A DNA stretch of 64,000 bases, taken from assembly GCA_902572345.1 (NCBI GenBank), contig CACGEW010000004.1, forward strand, positions 1 to 64,000, read 5' to 3'. This stretch comes from an uncultured Pelagibacteraceae bacterium (GTDB lineage: Bacteria > Pseudomonadota > Alphaproteobacteria > Pelagibacterales > Pelagibacteraceae). The notes beneath the pieces are model-generated. The model was given only the letters and a program-made list of their open reading frames with translations. It ran no database searches and had not been told where the DNA came from. The position numbers and the translations under genes are program-made. Position 1 is the stretch's first letter. Every line of letters begins with the position of its first letter. Below are positions 26,175 to 34,341 of this stretch, in pieces.

Positions 26175-28940
26175 TTAATGGGCTTCTCCCCAATTGTTTC
26201 CAGAGTTGATACTAACTTCTAAAGGTATAGAAAACATATGATGATCCGAACTTGAAACTGAAGTCATTGCTTCTTTTACAAACTTTTTTACTTCATTCTC
26301 ATCATTTTTTGAACACTCAAAAATAAGTTCATCGTGTATTTGTAAAAGCATTTTTGCTTTCTTTTTTTCTTCGAGATCCTTATCAATTTTTATCATTGCC
26401 AATCTAATAATATCTGCAGCCGAACCTTGTATTGGAGCATTAATGGCTGCTCTTTCCTGAAACGCTCGTACACTAAAGTTTTTATCATTAATTCCTCTTA
26501 AATGGATTCTTCTTCCAAAAATATTTGTAACAAAACCTTGTTTCCTGCAGATATTAATCGTTGTATTCATATAATCTTTTATCTCGGGAAATTTTTTGAA
26601 ATATGAATTAATAAAACTTAAAGCTTCCTCATTCGATACTGATATTTGTTTTGCTAATCCATATTGTGTTATTCCATAAATTATTCCAAAATTAATTGCC
26701 TTTGCTTTTCGTCTAAAATCTTCAGTCACTTTTGAAATTGGTACATCAAAAACCTGGCTCGCCGTTAAAGAATGAATATCCTGATTATTTTTAAAAGCTT
26801 TTTTTAACTCCTTTACATCAGCCATATCGGCAAGAATTCTCATTTCTATTTGATTATAATCTGCTGAAATAAGTAAATTATTTTTATCTGCTACAAAAGC
26901 TTTTCTGATCTCTTTACCATCTAGAGTTTTTATAGGAATATTTTGAAGATTAGGATCACTAGAAGCCAGTCTACCAGTATTTGTAGCAGCTAGTAAAAAT
27001 GAGGTGTGAACTCTTTTTGTTTTTTTATTTATATGCTCTTGCAAGGCATCTGTGTATGTACTTTTTAATTTTGAAACTTGACGCCATTCTAAAACTAAGT
27101 TTGGAAATTTATGTCCAGTTAAAGCTAAATCCTCTAAAATTTTAGCGTTAGTAGCTAAGCTGCCTTTTTTTGTTTTTTTTAATTTTGCAATCTTTAGATC
27201 ATTATAAATTATTTCACCTAATTGTTTTGGTGATCCAATGTTAAATTTTTTGCCTGAAATCTTATAAATTTCATTTTCGATTTTTATTAATCTCTCCTCG
27301 AATTTTTTTGAAAGTTTTTTAAGGTATTCATTATTTACTTTAATACCTGTGGTTTCTAATTTTGATAGAATTTTAATCATCGGTTTTTCAAAAAAATTAT
27401 AGACTTTGTCTAAATTTTCCTCTGATACTCTTTCAGATAAAATCTCATATAATCTTAAAGTAATATCTGCATCTTCGGCCGCATATGCGGTTGCAGATTT
27501 TAGGTCTACTTCAGAAAAATTTAATTGTTTTTTTCCAGTTCCAACTAATTCTTTGTAGGAAATAGTTTTATGTCCAAGATGTAATTCTGATAAAGTATCC
27601 ATGTTGTGCCTATTGTTACCAGCATCTAATGTATATGAGAGCAACATAGTATCCTCTACTGGGTGTAGTTCGATACCTTGATTCTTAAATATAATAAAAT
27701 CATATTTTATATTTTGACCGACTTTTTTAATACTTGCGTCTTCTAAAATTGGTTTAAGTTTTTTTAAAACTAAATCTTTTTTTAATTCTGTCATCTCTTT
27801 ATGAGCAATTGGAATATAGAAAGCTTCGTTAGGTTCATAACACACTGATATACCAACTAGATCTGCCTCGTGAGGATTTACTGACGAAGTTTCGGTATCT
27901 ACTGCTATAACTGATTTTTCATTCAATTTTTTTATCAAATCACTGAGTTGCTTTTCTTTTGAAATAGTTTTGTAGGTCTTAATATTTATTTGATTATTTT
28001 TTTTTACCAGATTTTTTTTACTAAAGTTATTGTTTTTTGGCTCACCATAAAAACTAATAACCTGGCTTAAAAGTCTATTAAACTCCATATCTCTTAAAAA
28101 ATTATATAATTTTTCTTTATTAATATCTTTAATGATAAAATCAGTTGCGTTATTTTTAAGTGGAACATCATTTTTTAAAGTAACTAATTGCTTGCTAATC
28201 ATAGCTTTATCTTTGTTAGACAATAATGTTTCTCGTCTTTTATTTTGAGGTATTTCCGATGCCTTGTTTAATAAATTTTCAAGTGTTTTATATTTTTTTA
28301 TAAGTTCCGCTGCTGTTTTAATGCCAATGCCTGGAACCCCTGGCACGTTGTCTGAACTGTCTCCAGCAAGTGATTGTACATCAATTACTTGCTCTGGTTT
28401 AACTCCAAATTTTTCAATTACCTCTTTCTCTCCTATTACTCTACTTTTCATTGGGTCAAATAATCTAACTTTATTAGTTACTAACTGCATTAAATCTTTA
28501 TCAGATGATATTACGGTAACCTTAGCTCCAGCATCTGTGATTTTTTTTGCATAAGTTGCTATAAGATCATCTGCTTCGTAGTTTAAAAGTTCAATTGATG
28601 GCAAGTTAAAAGCTTCAACAGATTTTCTGATATATTCAAACTGAGGAGCTAAATCGTCAGGTGCTTCAGCTCTATTAGCCTTGTACTCACTGTAAATTTC
28701 ATTTCTAAAATTTTTTCTAGCTGAGTCAAATATAACAGCAAAATGAGTTGGCTTATTTTTTGAGTCATCAGATCTAGCATCTTCTAAAAGTTTAAAAAGC
28801 ATAGAACAAAAACCACTTACAGCACCTGTAGGCAAACCGTCACTTTTTCTTGATAAAGGTGGTAACGCATAATAAGCTCTAAATATATAACCTGATCCAT
28901 CAATAAGATAAAAATGATCTGTTTTTTTTATTGATCTCAT
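26175..28940 (-). CDS. polA: DNA polymerase I
   Basis: The repair and Okazaki-fragment polymerase. The 921-residue protein has all three domains: a 5' nuclease (about 1-290, with GSGYIFRAYYALPP and LAGDSSDNVPGVPGIG), a 3'-5' exonuclease with its acidic residues intact (DTETSS, QNIKYDF, YAAEDADITLRLYE) and a polymerase with motif A SADYNQIEMRILADM, motif B RRKAKAINFGIIYGI and motif C IHDELIFE. Retained proofreading residues mean the exonuclease is probably active, unlike in some small genomes. It is divergent from the ABC ATPase across 42 bp. Confidence 0.97.
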   Translation of the reverse strand: MRSIKKTDHFYLIDGSGYIFRAYYALPPLSRKSDGLPTGAVSGFCSMLFKLLEDARSDDSKNKPTHFAVIFDSARKNFRNEIYSEYKANRAEAPDDLAPQFEYIRKSVEAFNLPSIELLNYEADDLIATYAKKITDAGAKVTVISSDKDLMQLVTNKVRLFDPMKSRVIGEKEVIEKFGVKPEQVIDVQSLAGDSSDNVPGVPGIGIKTAAELIKKYKTLENLLNKASEIPQNKRRETLLSNKDKAMISKQLVTLKNDVPLKNNATDFIIKDINKEKLYNFLRDMEFNRLLSQVISFYGEPKNNNFSKKNLVKKNNQINIKTYKTISKEKQLSDLIKKLNEKSVIAVDTETSSVNPHEADLVGISVCYEPNEAFYIPIAHKEMTELKKDLVLKKLKPILEDASIKKVGQNIKYDFIIFKNQGIELHPVEDTMLLSYTLDAGNNRHNMDTLSELHLGHKTISYKELVGTGKKQLNFSEVDLKSATAYAAEDADITLRLYEILSERVSEENLDKVYNFFEKPMIKILSKLETTGIKVNNEYLKKLSKKFEERLIKIENEIYKISGKKFNIGSPKQLGEIIYNDLKIAKLKKTKKGSLATNAKILEDLALTGHKFPNLVLEWRQVSKLKSTYTDALQEHINKKTKRVHTSFLLAATNTGRLASSDPNLQNIPIKTLDGKEIRKAFVADKNNLLISADYNQIEMRILADMADVKELKKAFKNNQDIHSLTASQVFDVPISKVTEDFRRKAKAINFGIIYGITQYGLAKQISVSNEEALSFINSYFKKFPEIKDYMNTTINICRKQGFVTNIFGRRIHLRGINDKNFSVRAFQERAAINAPIQGSAADIIRLAMIKIDKDLEEKKKAKMLLQIHDELIFECSKNDENEVKKFVKEAMTSVSSSDHHMFSIPLEVSINSGNNWGEAH

Positions 28941-28982
28941 ATATATATATTACATTGAATTCTTAACTAAGATTAAAAAATT

Positions 28983-29912
28983 ATGTCCAATAATGCTTTA
29001 ACTGTTGAAAATCTTAGTAAAATCTATTCAAATACGAAAACAAAAAAAGAAACTAAAGCAATTACAAATTTAACTTTTAAAGTAAAAGAAGGGGAAGTGT
29101 TTGGGCTGCTTGGTCCAAATGGTGCTGGCAAAACAACTTTTTTAAGTATTTTAGGGGGAACGGTAACTAAAACATCTGGTCGTGTTAATGTTTGGGGATT
29201 TGATTTAGATAAAAATCCGAGACAAGTTAAGGCTTCGATAGGAATTGTTCCTCAAGAGGTAAACTTAGATGCTTTTTTCAGTCCAAAGCAATTATTAGAA
29301 CTGCAAGCTGGACTTTATGGAGTGGCCAAAACAGATAGAATCACAGACTTGATACTTCAAATGGTTTCATTAGAAGGTAAAGCTAATGCGTATTCAAGAA
29401 GCTTGTCTGGTGGTATGAAAAGGAGACTTTTGATTGCAAAAGCAATGGTTCATCAGCCTCCAATATTGATTTTAGATGAACCGACAGCAGGAGTGGATGT
29501 AGAACTTAGAAATAATCTTTGGAACAATGTAAAAAAACTTAATAAAGAGGGAGTAACAATAATTTTAACTACCCACTACCTTTTAGAAGCACAAGAAATG
29601 TGTGATCGTATAGCTATCATTGATAAAGGAAATTTAGTTGCTTTAGATACGACTGAAAAACTTTTAGAGAGAATAAAAACAAAAAAAATTAATTTTAAAG
29701 TAAAAAGTGTAGACTTAAGTCTTCCTTTATTCATGCAAGGAATTAAGTTTCAAATTATTTCAAAAACTCAAATTATTGCAACATATGAAAAAAATGCATT
29801 AGATTTTGGTGAAATAATTAATTACTTTAATCAAAACAAATTAAAAATTGAGGATATTTCTACAGATGATGGTGATTTAGAAGATGTATTTGTTCAATTA
29901 ACAAAGCACTAG
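28983..29912 (+). CDS. ABC-2-type transporter ATP-binding protein (orphan)
   Basis: A 309-residue nucleotide-binding subunit of the NatA/CcmA/YadG type. Walker A GPNGAGKT lies at 44-51, the signature LSGGMKRR is near 140, and Walker B LILDEPTAGVD is near 163. A C-terminal domain of about 80 residues is usual for this group. No matching integral-membrane permease follows; the next gene (31 bp away) is bioY. Its partner may be elsewhere. Working with BioY as an energy-coupling ATPase is possible but not supported by its subgroup. Confidence 0.9.
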   Translation: MSNNALTVENLSKIYSNTKTKKETKAITNLTFKVKEGEVFGLLGPNGAGKTTFLSILGGTVTKTSGRVNVWGFDLDKNPRQVKASIGIVPQEVNLDAFFSPKQLLELQAGLYGVAKTDRITDLILQMVSLEGKANAYSRSLSGGMKRRLLIAKAMVHQPPILILDEPTAGVDVELRNNLWNNVKKLNKEGVTIILTTHYLLEAQEMCDRIAIIDKGNLVALDTTEKLLERIKTKKINFKVKSVDLSLPLFMQGIKFQIISKTQIIATYEKNALDFGEIINYFNQNKLKIEDISTDDGDLEDVFVQLTKH

Positions 29913-29943
29913 ATTTTAATGAAAAAAATGTTTATTTAATCAT

Positions 29944-30495
29944 ATGGAATTAATAAAAAGTTTAAAGCAAACTAAGTTGCTTAAATATGTTTTCTTGGCT
30001 CTGATTGGAAGCATGGTGCTAGCTGTTTCCTCCAAAGTTAAAATCCCTTTCTACCCTGTTCCAATGACAATGCAAACGTTAGTAGTTTTAATGATAGGTA
30101 TTGGTTTTGGTTGGAAGCTAGGCTTAGCGACTGTATCTTTATATTTATTTGAAGGAATAATTGGTCTGCCTGTTTTTTCAGGAACTCCTGAAAAAGGTAT
30201 AGGATTAATTTACTTTACTGGTCCTACAATGGGTTATCTCTTGGGTTTCCTAATCGCAGCCTATGTTTCCGGTAAATTTATTTATGATGGTAATTTGATA
30301 AAAAACTTTTTAAAACTTTTGCTCGCAACAAGTTTTATTTATATTCTAGGAATGGCTTGGTTGGGAAGTTTAATTGGTTGGGATAAACCTATTTTTCTTT
30401 TAGGTGCGCAACCCTTTTTACTTGCAGAACTTTTTAAACTTCTAATTGCTACCTTTGCCATTAATCAAATCAAAAAAATTAATAAATTAATATAA
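29944..30495 (+). CDS. bioY: Biotin transporter BioY
   Basis: A 183-residue integral-membrane biotin-binding protein with about six helices. Family segments include VKIPFYPVPMTMQTLVVLMIG and LYLFEGIIGLPVFSG, and the GPTMGYLLGFL motif in the core. BioY can act alone or as the S component of an ECF transporter. No bioMN genes are seen nearby. Biotin import fits an organism that relies on outside vitamins, but biotin biosynthesis outside this window cannot be judged. Confidence 0.93.
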   Translation: MELIKSLKQTKLLKYVFLALIGSMVLAVSSKVKIPFYPVPMTMQTLVVLMIGIGFGWKLGLATVSLYLFEGIIGLPVFSGTPEKGIGLIYFTGPTMGYLLGFLIAAYVSGKFIYDGNLIKNFLKLLLATSFIYILGMAWLGSLIGWDKPIFLLGAQPFLLAELFKLLIATFAINQIKKINKLI

Positions 30496-30497
30496 TT

Positions 30498-31097
30498 TTA
30501 TCTTGGAGACCTTTTAGAAAGAATTCTTTGAAGAGTTCTTCTGTGCATCTTAAGTCGTCTAGCTGTTTCAGAAACATTTCTGTTACATAATTCAAACACT
30601 CGGTGAATATGTTCCCACTTAACTCTATCAGCTGACATTGGGTTTTCCGGTGGCCTAGCTTTTGATTCGGGCGATGCAAGTAGTGCTGCTTCAATATCAT
30701 CTGCATCAACAGGTTTTGCGATATAATCTATCGCACCTGCTTTAACTGCTGCTACAGCCGTAGGTAGATTCCCGTATCCCGTTAACATGACTATTCGAGA
30801 CTCCTTTTTAATTTTTGATAGCTCTTTAACAACATCAAGTCCATTTCCGTCTTCGAGTCGAAGGTCAACACAAGCGAAGCCTGGGGGCGTTGTTTTTACA
30901 ATATTAAGACCCTCTGCTACGGTTTTAGCCTCTTTTACTTGAAAACCCTTCTTTTCCATTGCTCTAGCAAGCCTGCCCCTAAGAGGATCATCATCATCTA
31001 AAATAAGCAGTGATTTATCCTCAAAATCTGACAGTTTCAGCTGCTCAGGGATATTTTTTTGTGCTCTCATATAAGATGATATGGGTGCTGTGGACAT
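30498..31097 (-). CDS. regA: RegA/PrrA/ActR redox response regulator
   Basis: A 199-residue regulator: a receiver domain with phospho-Asp78 in CVDLRLEDGNG, then a proline-rich linker (SPESKARPPENP) and a Fis-type helix-turn-helix. Its C-terminal RNVSETARRLKMHRRTLQRI is almost invariant in this family. RegA controls respiration, carbon and energy genes in response to redox state in alphaproteobacteria. The cognate sensor RegB is at 34.3-35.6 kb, separated by the polyamine operon. It is divergent from that operon across 131 bp and convergent with bioY. Confidence 0.95.
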   Translation of the reverse strand: MSTAPISSYMRAQKNIPEQLKLSDFEDKSLLILDDDDPLRGRLARAMEKKGFQVKEAKTVAEGLNIVKTTPPGFACVDLRLEDGNGLDVVKELSKIKKESRIVMLTGYGNLPTAVAAVKAGAIDYIAKPVDADDIEAALLASPESKARPPENPMSADRVKWEHIHRVFELCNRNVSETARRLKMHRRTLQRILSKRSPR

Positions 31098-31141
31098 AAT
31101 TTCAACAGCTACAATTGTCCTTTTTTTCTTTACATAAAGTC

Positions 31142-31201
31142 AAAAAAACCTTAAACGCGAATTAATTAAGGTTTTTTTTACTAAATTTTTTAAAAAACCT
31201 T
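31142..31201 (+). promoter_or_regulatory. Candidate attenuator-like leader of the polyamine operon
   Basis: Three segments can pair in two exclusive ways. Segment A (31142-31154) pairs with B (31166-31178) in a perfect 13 bp stem; the T-run 31172-31179 can act as a terminator tail. B (31168-31177) can instead pair with C (31192-31201), a 10 bp stem. A and C carry the same AAAAAACCTT. The G-rich Shine-Dalgarno (31215-31220) lies just downstream. The A:B stem also has a T-run on the minus strand. Function is inferred from pairing. Confidence 0.5.
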
Positions 31202-31228
31202 TGTGTAAACTAACGGGGGACACATGAA

Positions 31229-32410
31229 ATGCGAAAATTTAAATCGGTTAACGAATTAGTTAACTTATTAAAACCAGATTATCCCGTATATTGTATACGG
31301 ACTGATGAGATTAGAAAATCCATAAAGTTTTTTAAAAACAACTTTCCAGGTAAGATACTTTATGCTGTAAAAACCAATCCTCATGAAAAGGTAATTAAAC
31401 ACATTATAGATAATGGAGTAAAAGATTTTGATGTTGCCTCATTAAATGAAATTAAACTCATCAAAAAAATAAATTCGGGAGTTAGGCTTCACTTTATGCA
31501 TACAGTTAAAAGTAAAGAAAGTATATCATCTGCGTACTTCGATTACGGAGTTAAAAGTTTTTCATTAGATAATAAAGATGAATTAAGAAAAATTTTAGAA
31601 GCAACAAATCAAGCTAAAGATTTAAAATTATTTGTAAGAATAGCCATATCTAATGAACATGCTGAAATTGATCTATCAAGAAAATTTGGTGCACTACCAT
31701 CAGAAGCTTTGGGTCTTGTTAGATTATGCAGAGAACATTCAAAAAAATTAGGTATTAGCTTTCATGTCGGCTCACAGTGTATGGAAAAAATTTCATACTC
31801 CAAAGGTATTAGAGAAATAGGAAATATAATTAAAAAAACAAAAATTGTCCCAGACACAATAAATATAGGAGGAGGATTCCCGGCGGTTTATCCGGACTTG
31901 AAACCTGAACCTTTAGAAAATTATATGGATGAAATAAAAAAAGGTTTAAATAATTTAAAATTAAATAAACTTCCTGAAATTATTTGTGAACCTGGTAGAG
32001 CAATAGTAGCGGAAAGTGGTTCGACAATAGTTAAAGTGATTTTGAGAAAAAAACAAAATCTTTACATTAATGATGGTACTTACGGATCTTTATTTGATGC
32101 TGGAGTACCGAATTTTATTTTTCCTTCTAAAATGATTACAGGCGGTAGAATACAATCAAGAAAACTTACTTCGTTTAGTTTTTTTGGTCCAACTTGTGAT
32201 AGTTTAGATTATATGAAAGGCCCTTTTTTGCTACCTAATAATATCAGAGAAGGTGATTATATTGAATTAGGACAACTTGGAGCTTACGGTTTAACTTTTA
32301 GAACTAACTTTAATGGTTTTTACTCTAATGAAATATTTGAAGTAAACGATAAACCAATTATGTCTATTCATGAAAAATCAAAAGATAAAGTTGATTCTTT
32401 GGTGGCTTAA
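31229..32410 (+). CDS. speC: Ornithine decarboxylase-like PLP enzyme (group IV)
   Basis: Decarboxylates a basic amino acid, most likely ornithine to putrescine. The 393-residue protein has the alanine-racemase-like barrel with PLP-lysine K48 in LYAVKTNP, phosphate loop GGGFPAVYP, HVGSQC and catalytic Cys323 in GPTCDSLDYM. Its short length fits ornithine/lysine decarboxylases, not the longer arginine decarboxylases. Diaminopimelate decarboxylase is unlikely, given its residue pattern. GGGGGA at 31215-31220 supports the start. Its TAA overlaps the next ATG by a base. Confidence 0.85.
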   Translation: MRKFKSVNELVNLLKPDYPVYCIRTDEIRKSIKFFKNNFPGKILYAVKTNPHEKVIKHIIDNGVKDFDVASLNEIKLIKKINSGVRLHFMHTVKSKESISSAYFDYGVKSFSLDNKDELRKILEATNQAKDLKLFVRIAISNEHAEIDLSRKFGALPSEALGLVRLCREHSKKLGISFHVGSQCMEKISYSKGIREIGNIIKKTKIVPDTINIGGGFPAVYPDLKPEPLENYMDEIKKGLNNLKLNKLPEIICEPGRAIVAESGSTIVKVILRKKQNLYINDGTYGSLFDAGVPNFIFPSKMITGGRIQSRKLTSFSFFGPTCDSLDYMKGPFLLPNNIREGDYIELGQLGAYGLTFRTNFNGFYSNEIFEVNDKPIMSIHEKSKDKVDSLVA

Positions 32411-33459
32411 TGGTCAAAAATAATAGTCCAATAATTGGACATAATAAAAAATCTCTTCTAAATAATCCTGTTGAGCATATTGATATAAAATCTTTCGATG
32501 CCAGACAAATTATAGATGGCATGAGTAAAATGTCTTTCACTTCAAGAGATACAGCTAGAGCTGCTAGCATTTATAATGAAATGCTAACTGATAAAGATTG
32601 CTCTATTTTCTTAACATTAGCAGGATCAACATCAGCAGGCGGCTGCATGAATTTATACACTGATTTAGTAAAAAATAATATGGTTGATGCAATAGTTGCT
32701 ACAGGCGCTTCTATTATTGATATGGATTTTTTTGAAGCACTTGGGTTCAAACATTATCAAGGTTCCCAGTTTCAGGATGATACTGAACTTCGAAAAAATT
32801 ATATCGATAGAATATATGACACTTATATCGACGAAGAAGAATTACAGGCTTGTGATCAAACTATTTGTGACATAGCAAATACATTGAAACCTAAAGCTTA
32901 TACTTCTAGAGAGTTTATCAAAGAATTAGGTAAATATTTAAAATCTAATGCTAAAAAAAAGAACTCACTAATAGAGGCGGCATTCGATAATAATGTTCCA
33001 ATATTTTGTCCCGCTTTTACCGATAGTTCTGCAGGCTTTGGTTTAGTAATGCATCAAGAACAAAATCCTAAAGATCACATAACTATGGACTCGATCCGTG
33101 AATTTAGAGAATTAACTGAAATAAAGCTTCAATCTAAACAATCAGGGTTGCTTATGATAGGTGGTGGTGTACCCAAAAACTTTATTCAGGATACTGTAGT
33201 ATGTGCAGAATTATTAGGGAAAGAAGTTGAAATGCATAAATATGCAATTCAAATTACTGTTGCAGACACACGTGATGGGGCTTGTAGCAGTTCAACATTA
33301 AAAGAAGCTAGTTCATGGGGCAAAGTTGACGTTACGAAAGAACAAATGGTTTTTGCAGAAGCAACAAGCGTTCTTCCTTTAATTGCTAGCGATGCTTATC
33401 ATCGTAAAAAATGGGAAAAAAGAGAAAAAAGAAATTTTTCTAATATTTTTAATTCTTAA
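32410..33459 (+). CDS. Deoxyhypusine-synthase-like protein (probable homospermidine synthase)
   Basis: A 349-residue NAD-dependent enzyme of the deoxyhypusine synthase family. The active-site Lys is K305 in ASSWGKVDV, matching the Lys that forms the imine in the eukaryotic enzyme. GSTSAGGCMNLYTDLVKNNMVDAIVATGASI is the NAD-site region in outline (positions about 75-105). Bacteria lack the eIF5A substrate, and some bacterial members make homospermidine from putrescine. Placed after a decarboxylase and before a ureohydrolase, that role fits. The start overlaps the previous stop by one base. Confidence 0.85.
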   Translation: MVKNNSPIIGHNKKSLLNNPVEHIDIKSFDARQIIDGMSKMSFTSRDTARAASIYNEMLTDKDCSIFLTLAGSTSAGGCMNLYTDLVKNNMVDAIVATGASIIDMDFFEALGFKHYQGSQFQDDTELRKNYIDRIYDTYIDEEELQACDQTICDIANTLKPKAYTSREFIKELGKYLKSNAKKKNSLIEAAFDNNVPIFCPAFTDSSAGFGLVMHQEQNPKDHITMDSIREFRELTEIKLQSKQSGLLMIGGGVPKNFIQDTVVCAELLGKEVEMHKYAIQITVADTRDGACSSSTLKEASSWGKVDVTKEQMVFAEATSVLPLIASDAYHRKKWEKREKRNFSNIFNS

Positions 33460-34341
33460 ATGGAATACTTAAGTCAAAAAAAAGGTTTTTTAGGATACGA
33501 TGCTAGTCAAAATATAGATCCTAAAGTTGTAGTGGTGCCTTTTGGTTTAGAAAAAACTGTGAGCTACGGTAGTGGTACAAGAAATGGTCCTAAAGAAATT
33601 ATAAAAGCTTCTCATCAAGTAGAGCTATTTGACGAGGAATTAAATAAAGAACCTTATAAAGAGATAGGTATTAAAACTTTAAAACCTTTCCCGATAAAAA
33701 AAAATATCAAACAAGCTTTAAATCAATTATCAAAAATTAATCAAAAAATAATTGCAAATAATAAATTTCCTTTAGTATTTGGTGGAGAACACTCAATTAC
33801 TCCTGGGTCAATAGACCCTTTAATAAATAAATATGGTGATATTACTCTTTTACATTTTGATGCACACGCAGACTTAAGAGAAAGCTATCAAGGTGAAAAA
33901 TTTTCTCATGCTTCTGCAATTAAAAGATGTTTAGACTATAAAAATGTTAAGGTTGTTTCATTTGGTATAAGAAATCTTTCTAAACCAGAAATGGATTATT
34001 ATAATAATAACAAACACAGAATTGAAATTTTTTGGGGAAAAGATAAAAAAAAATGGGATCTCACCCAAATAGATAATTTTTTTAAAAATAAAACAGTTTA
34101 TATCACTTTTGATGTAGATGGTTTTGATGCCAGTATAATGCCAGCTACGGGCACGCCAGAGCCAGGTGGTCTACTTTGGGAGGATGTCCTGCCTATTATA
34201 AAAAGGGTTTGCCAGGTCTCTAATGTTGTAGGTGCAGATATTAATGAATTAGCTCCTATTAAAAATTTTGACTCTTACAATTTTCTTGTAGCAAAACTTG
34301 CTTATAAAATATTAGCTTACACATTTGAATTCAAGAATTAG
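33460..34341 (+). CDS. speB: Ureohydrolase (agmatinase or arginase family)
   Basis: A 293-residue Mn-dependent ureohydrolase that releases urea from a guanidino substrate. Metal-binding motifs are GGEHSITPG, HFDAHADLRESY and FDVDGFDAS; PATGTPEPGGL is close to agmatinase forms. The operon has an ornithine decarboxylase but no arginine decarboxylase, so arginase (arginine to ornithine) would make a complete route to putrescine. Both readings remain open. It starts directly after the preceding stop and overlaps regB by 11 bp at the 3' end. Confidence 0.85.
   Translation: MEYLSQKKGFLGYDASQNIDPKVVVVPFGLEKTVSYGSGTRNGPKEIIKASHQVELFDEELNKEPYKEIGIKTLKPFPIKKNIKQALNQLSKINQKIIANNKFPLVFGGEHSITPGSIDPLINKYGDITLLHFDAHADLRESYQGEKFSHASAIKRCLDYKNVKVVSFGIRNLSKPEMDYYNNNKHRIEIFWGKDKKKWDLTQIDNFFKNKTVYITFDVDGFDASIMPATGTPEPGGLLWEDVLPIIKRVCQVSNVVGADINELAPIKNFDSYNFLVAKLAYKILAYTFEFKN

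Noticed and set aside
31224-31226. ATG at 31224 as start of the decarboxylase
   Set aside because: It is out of frame with the gene; the ATG at 31229 continues into the conserved protein.
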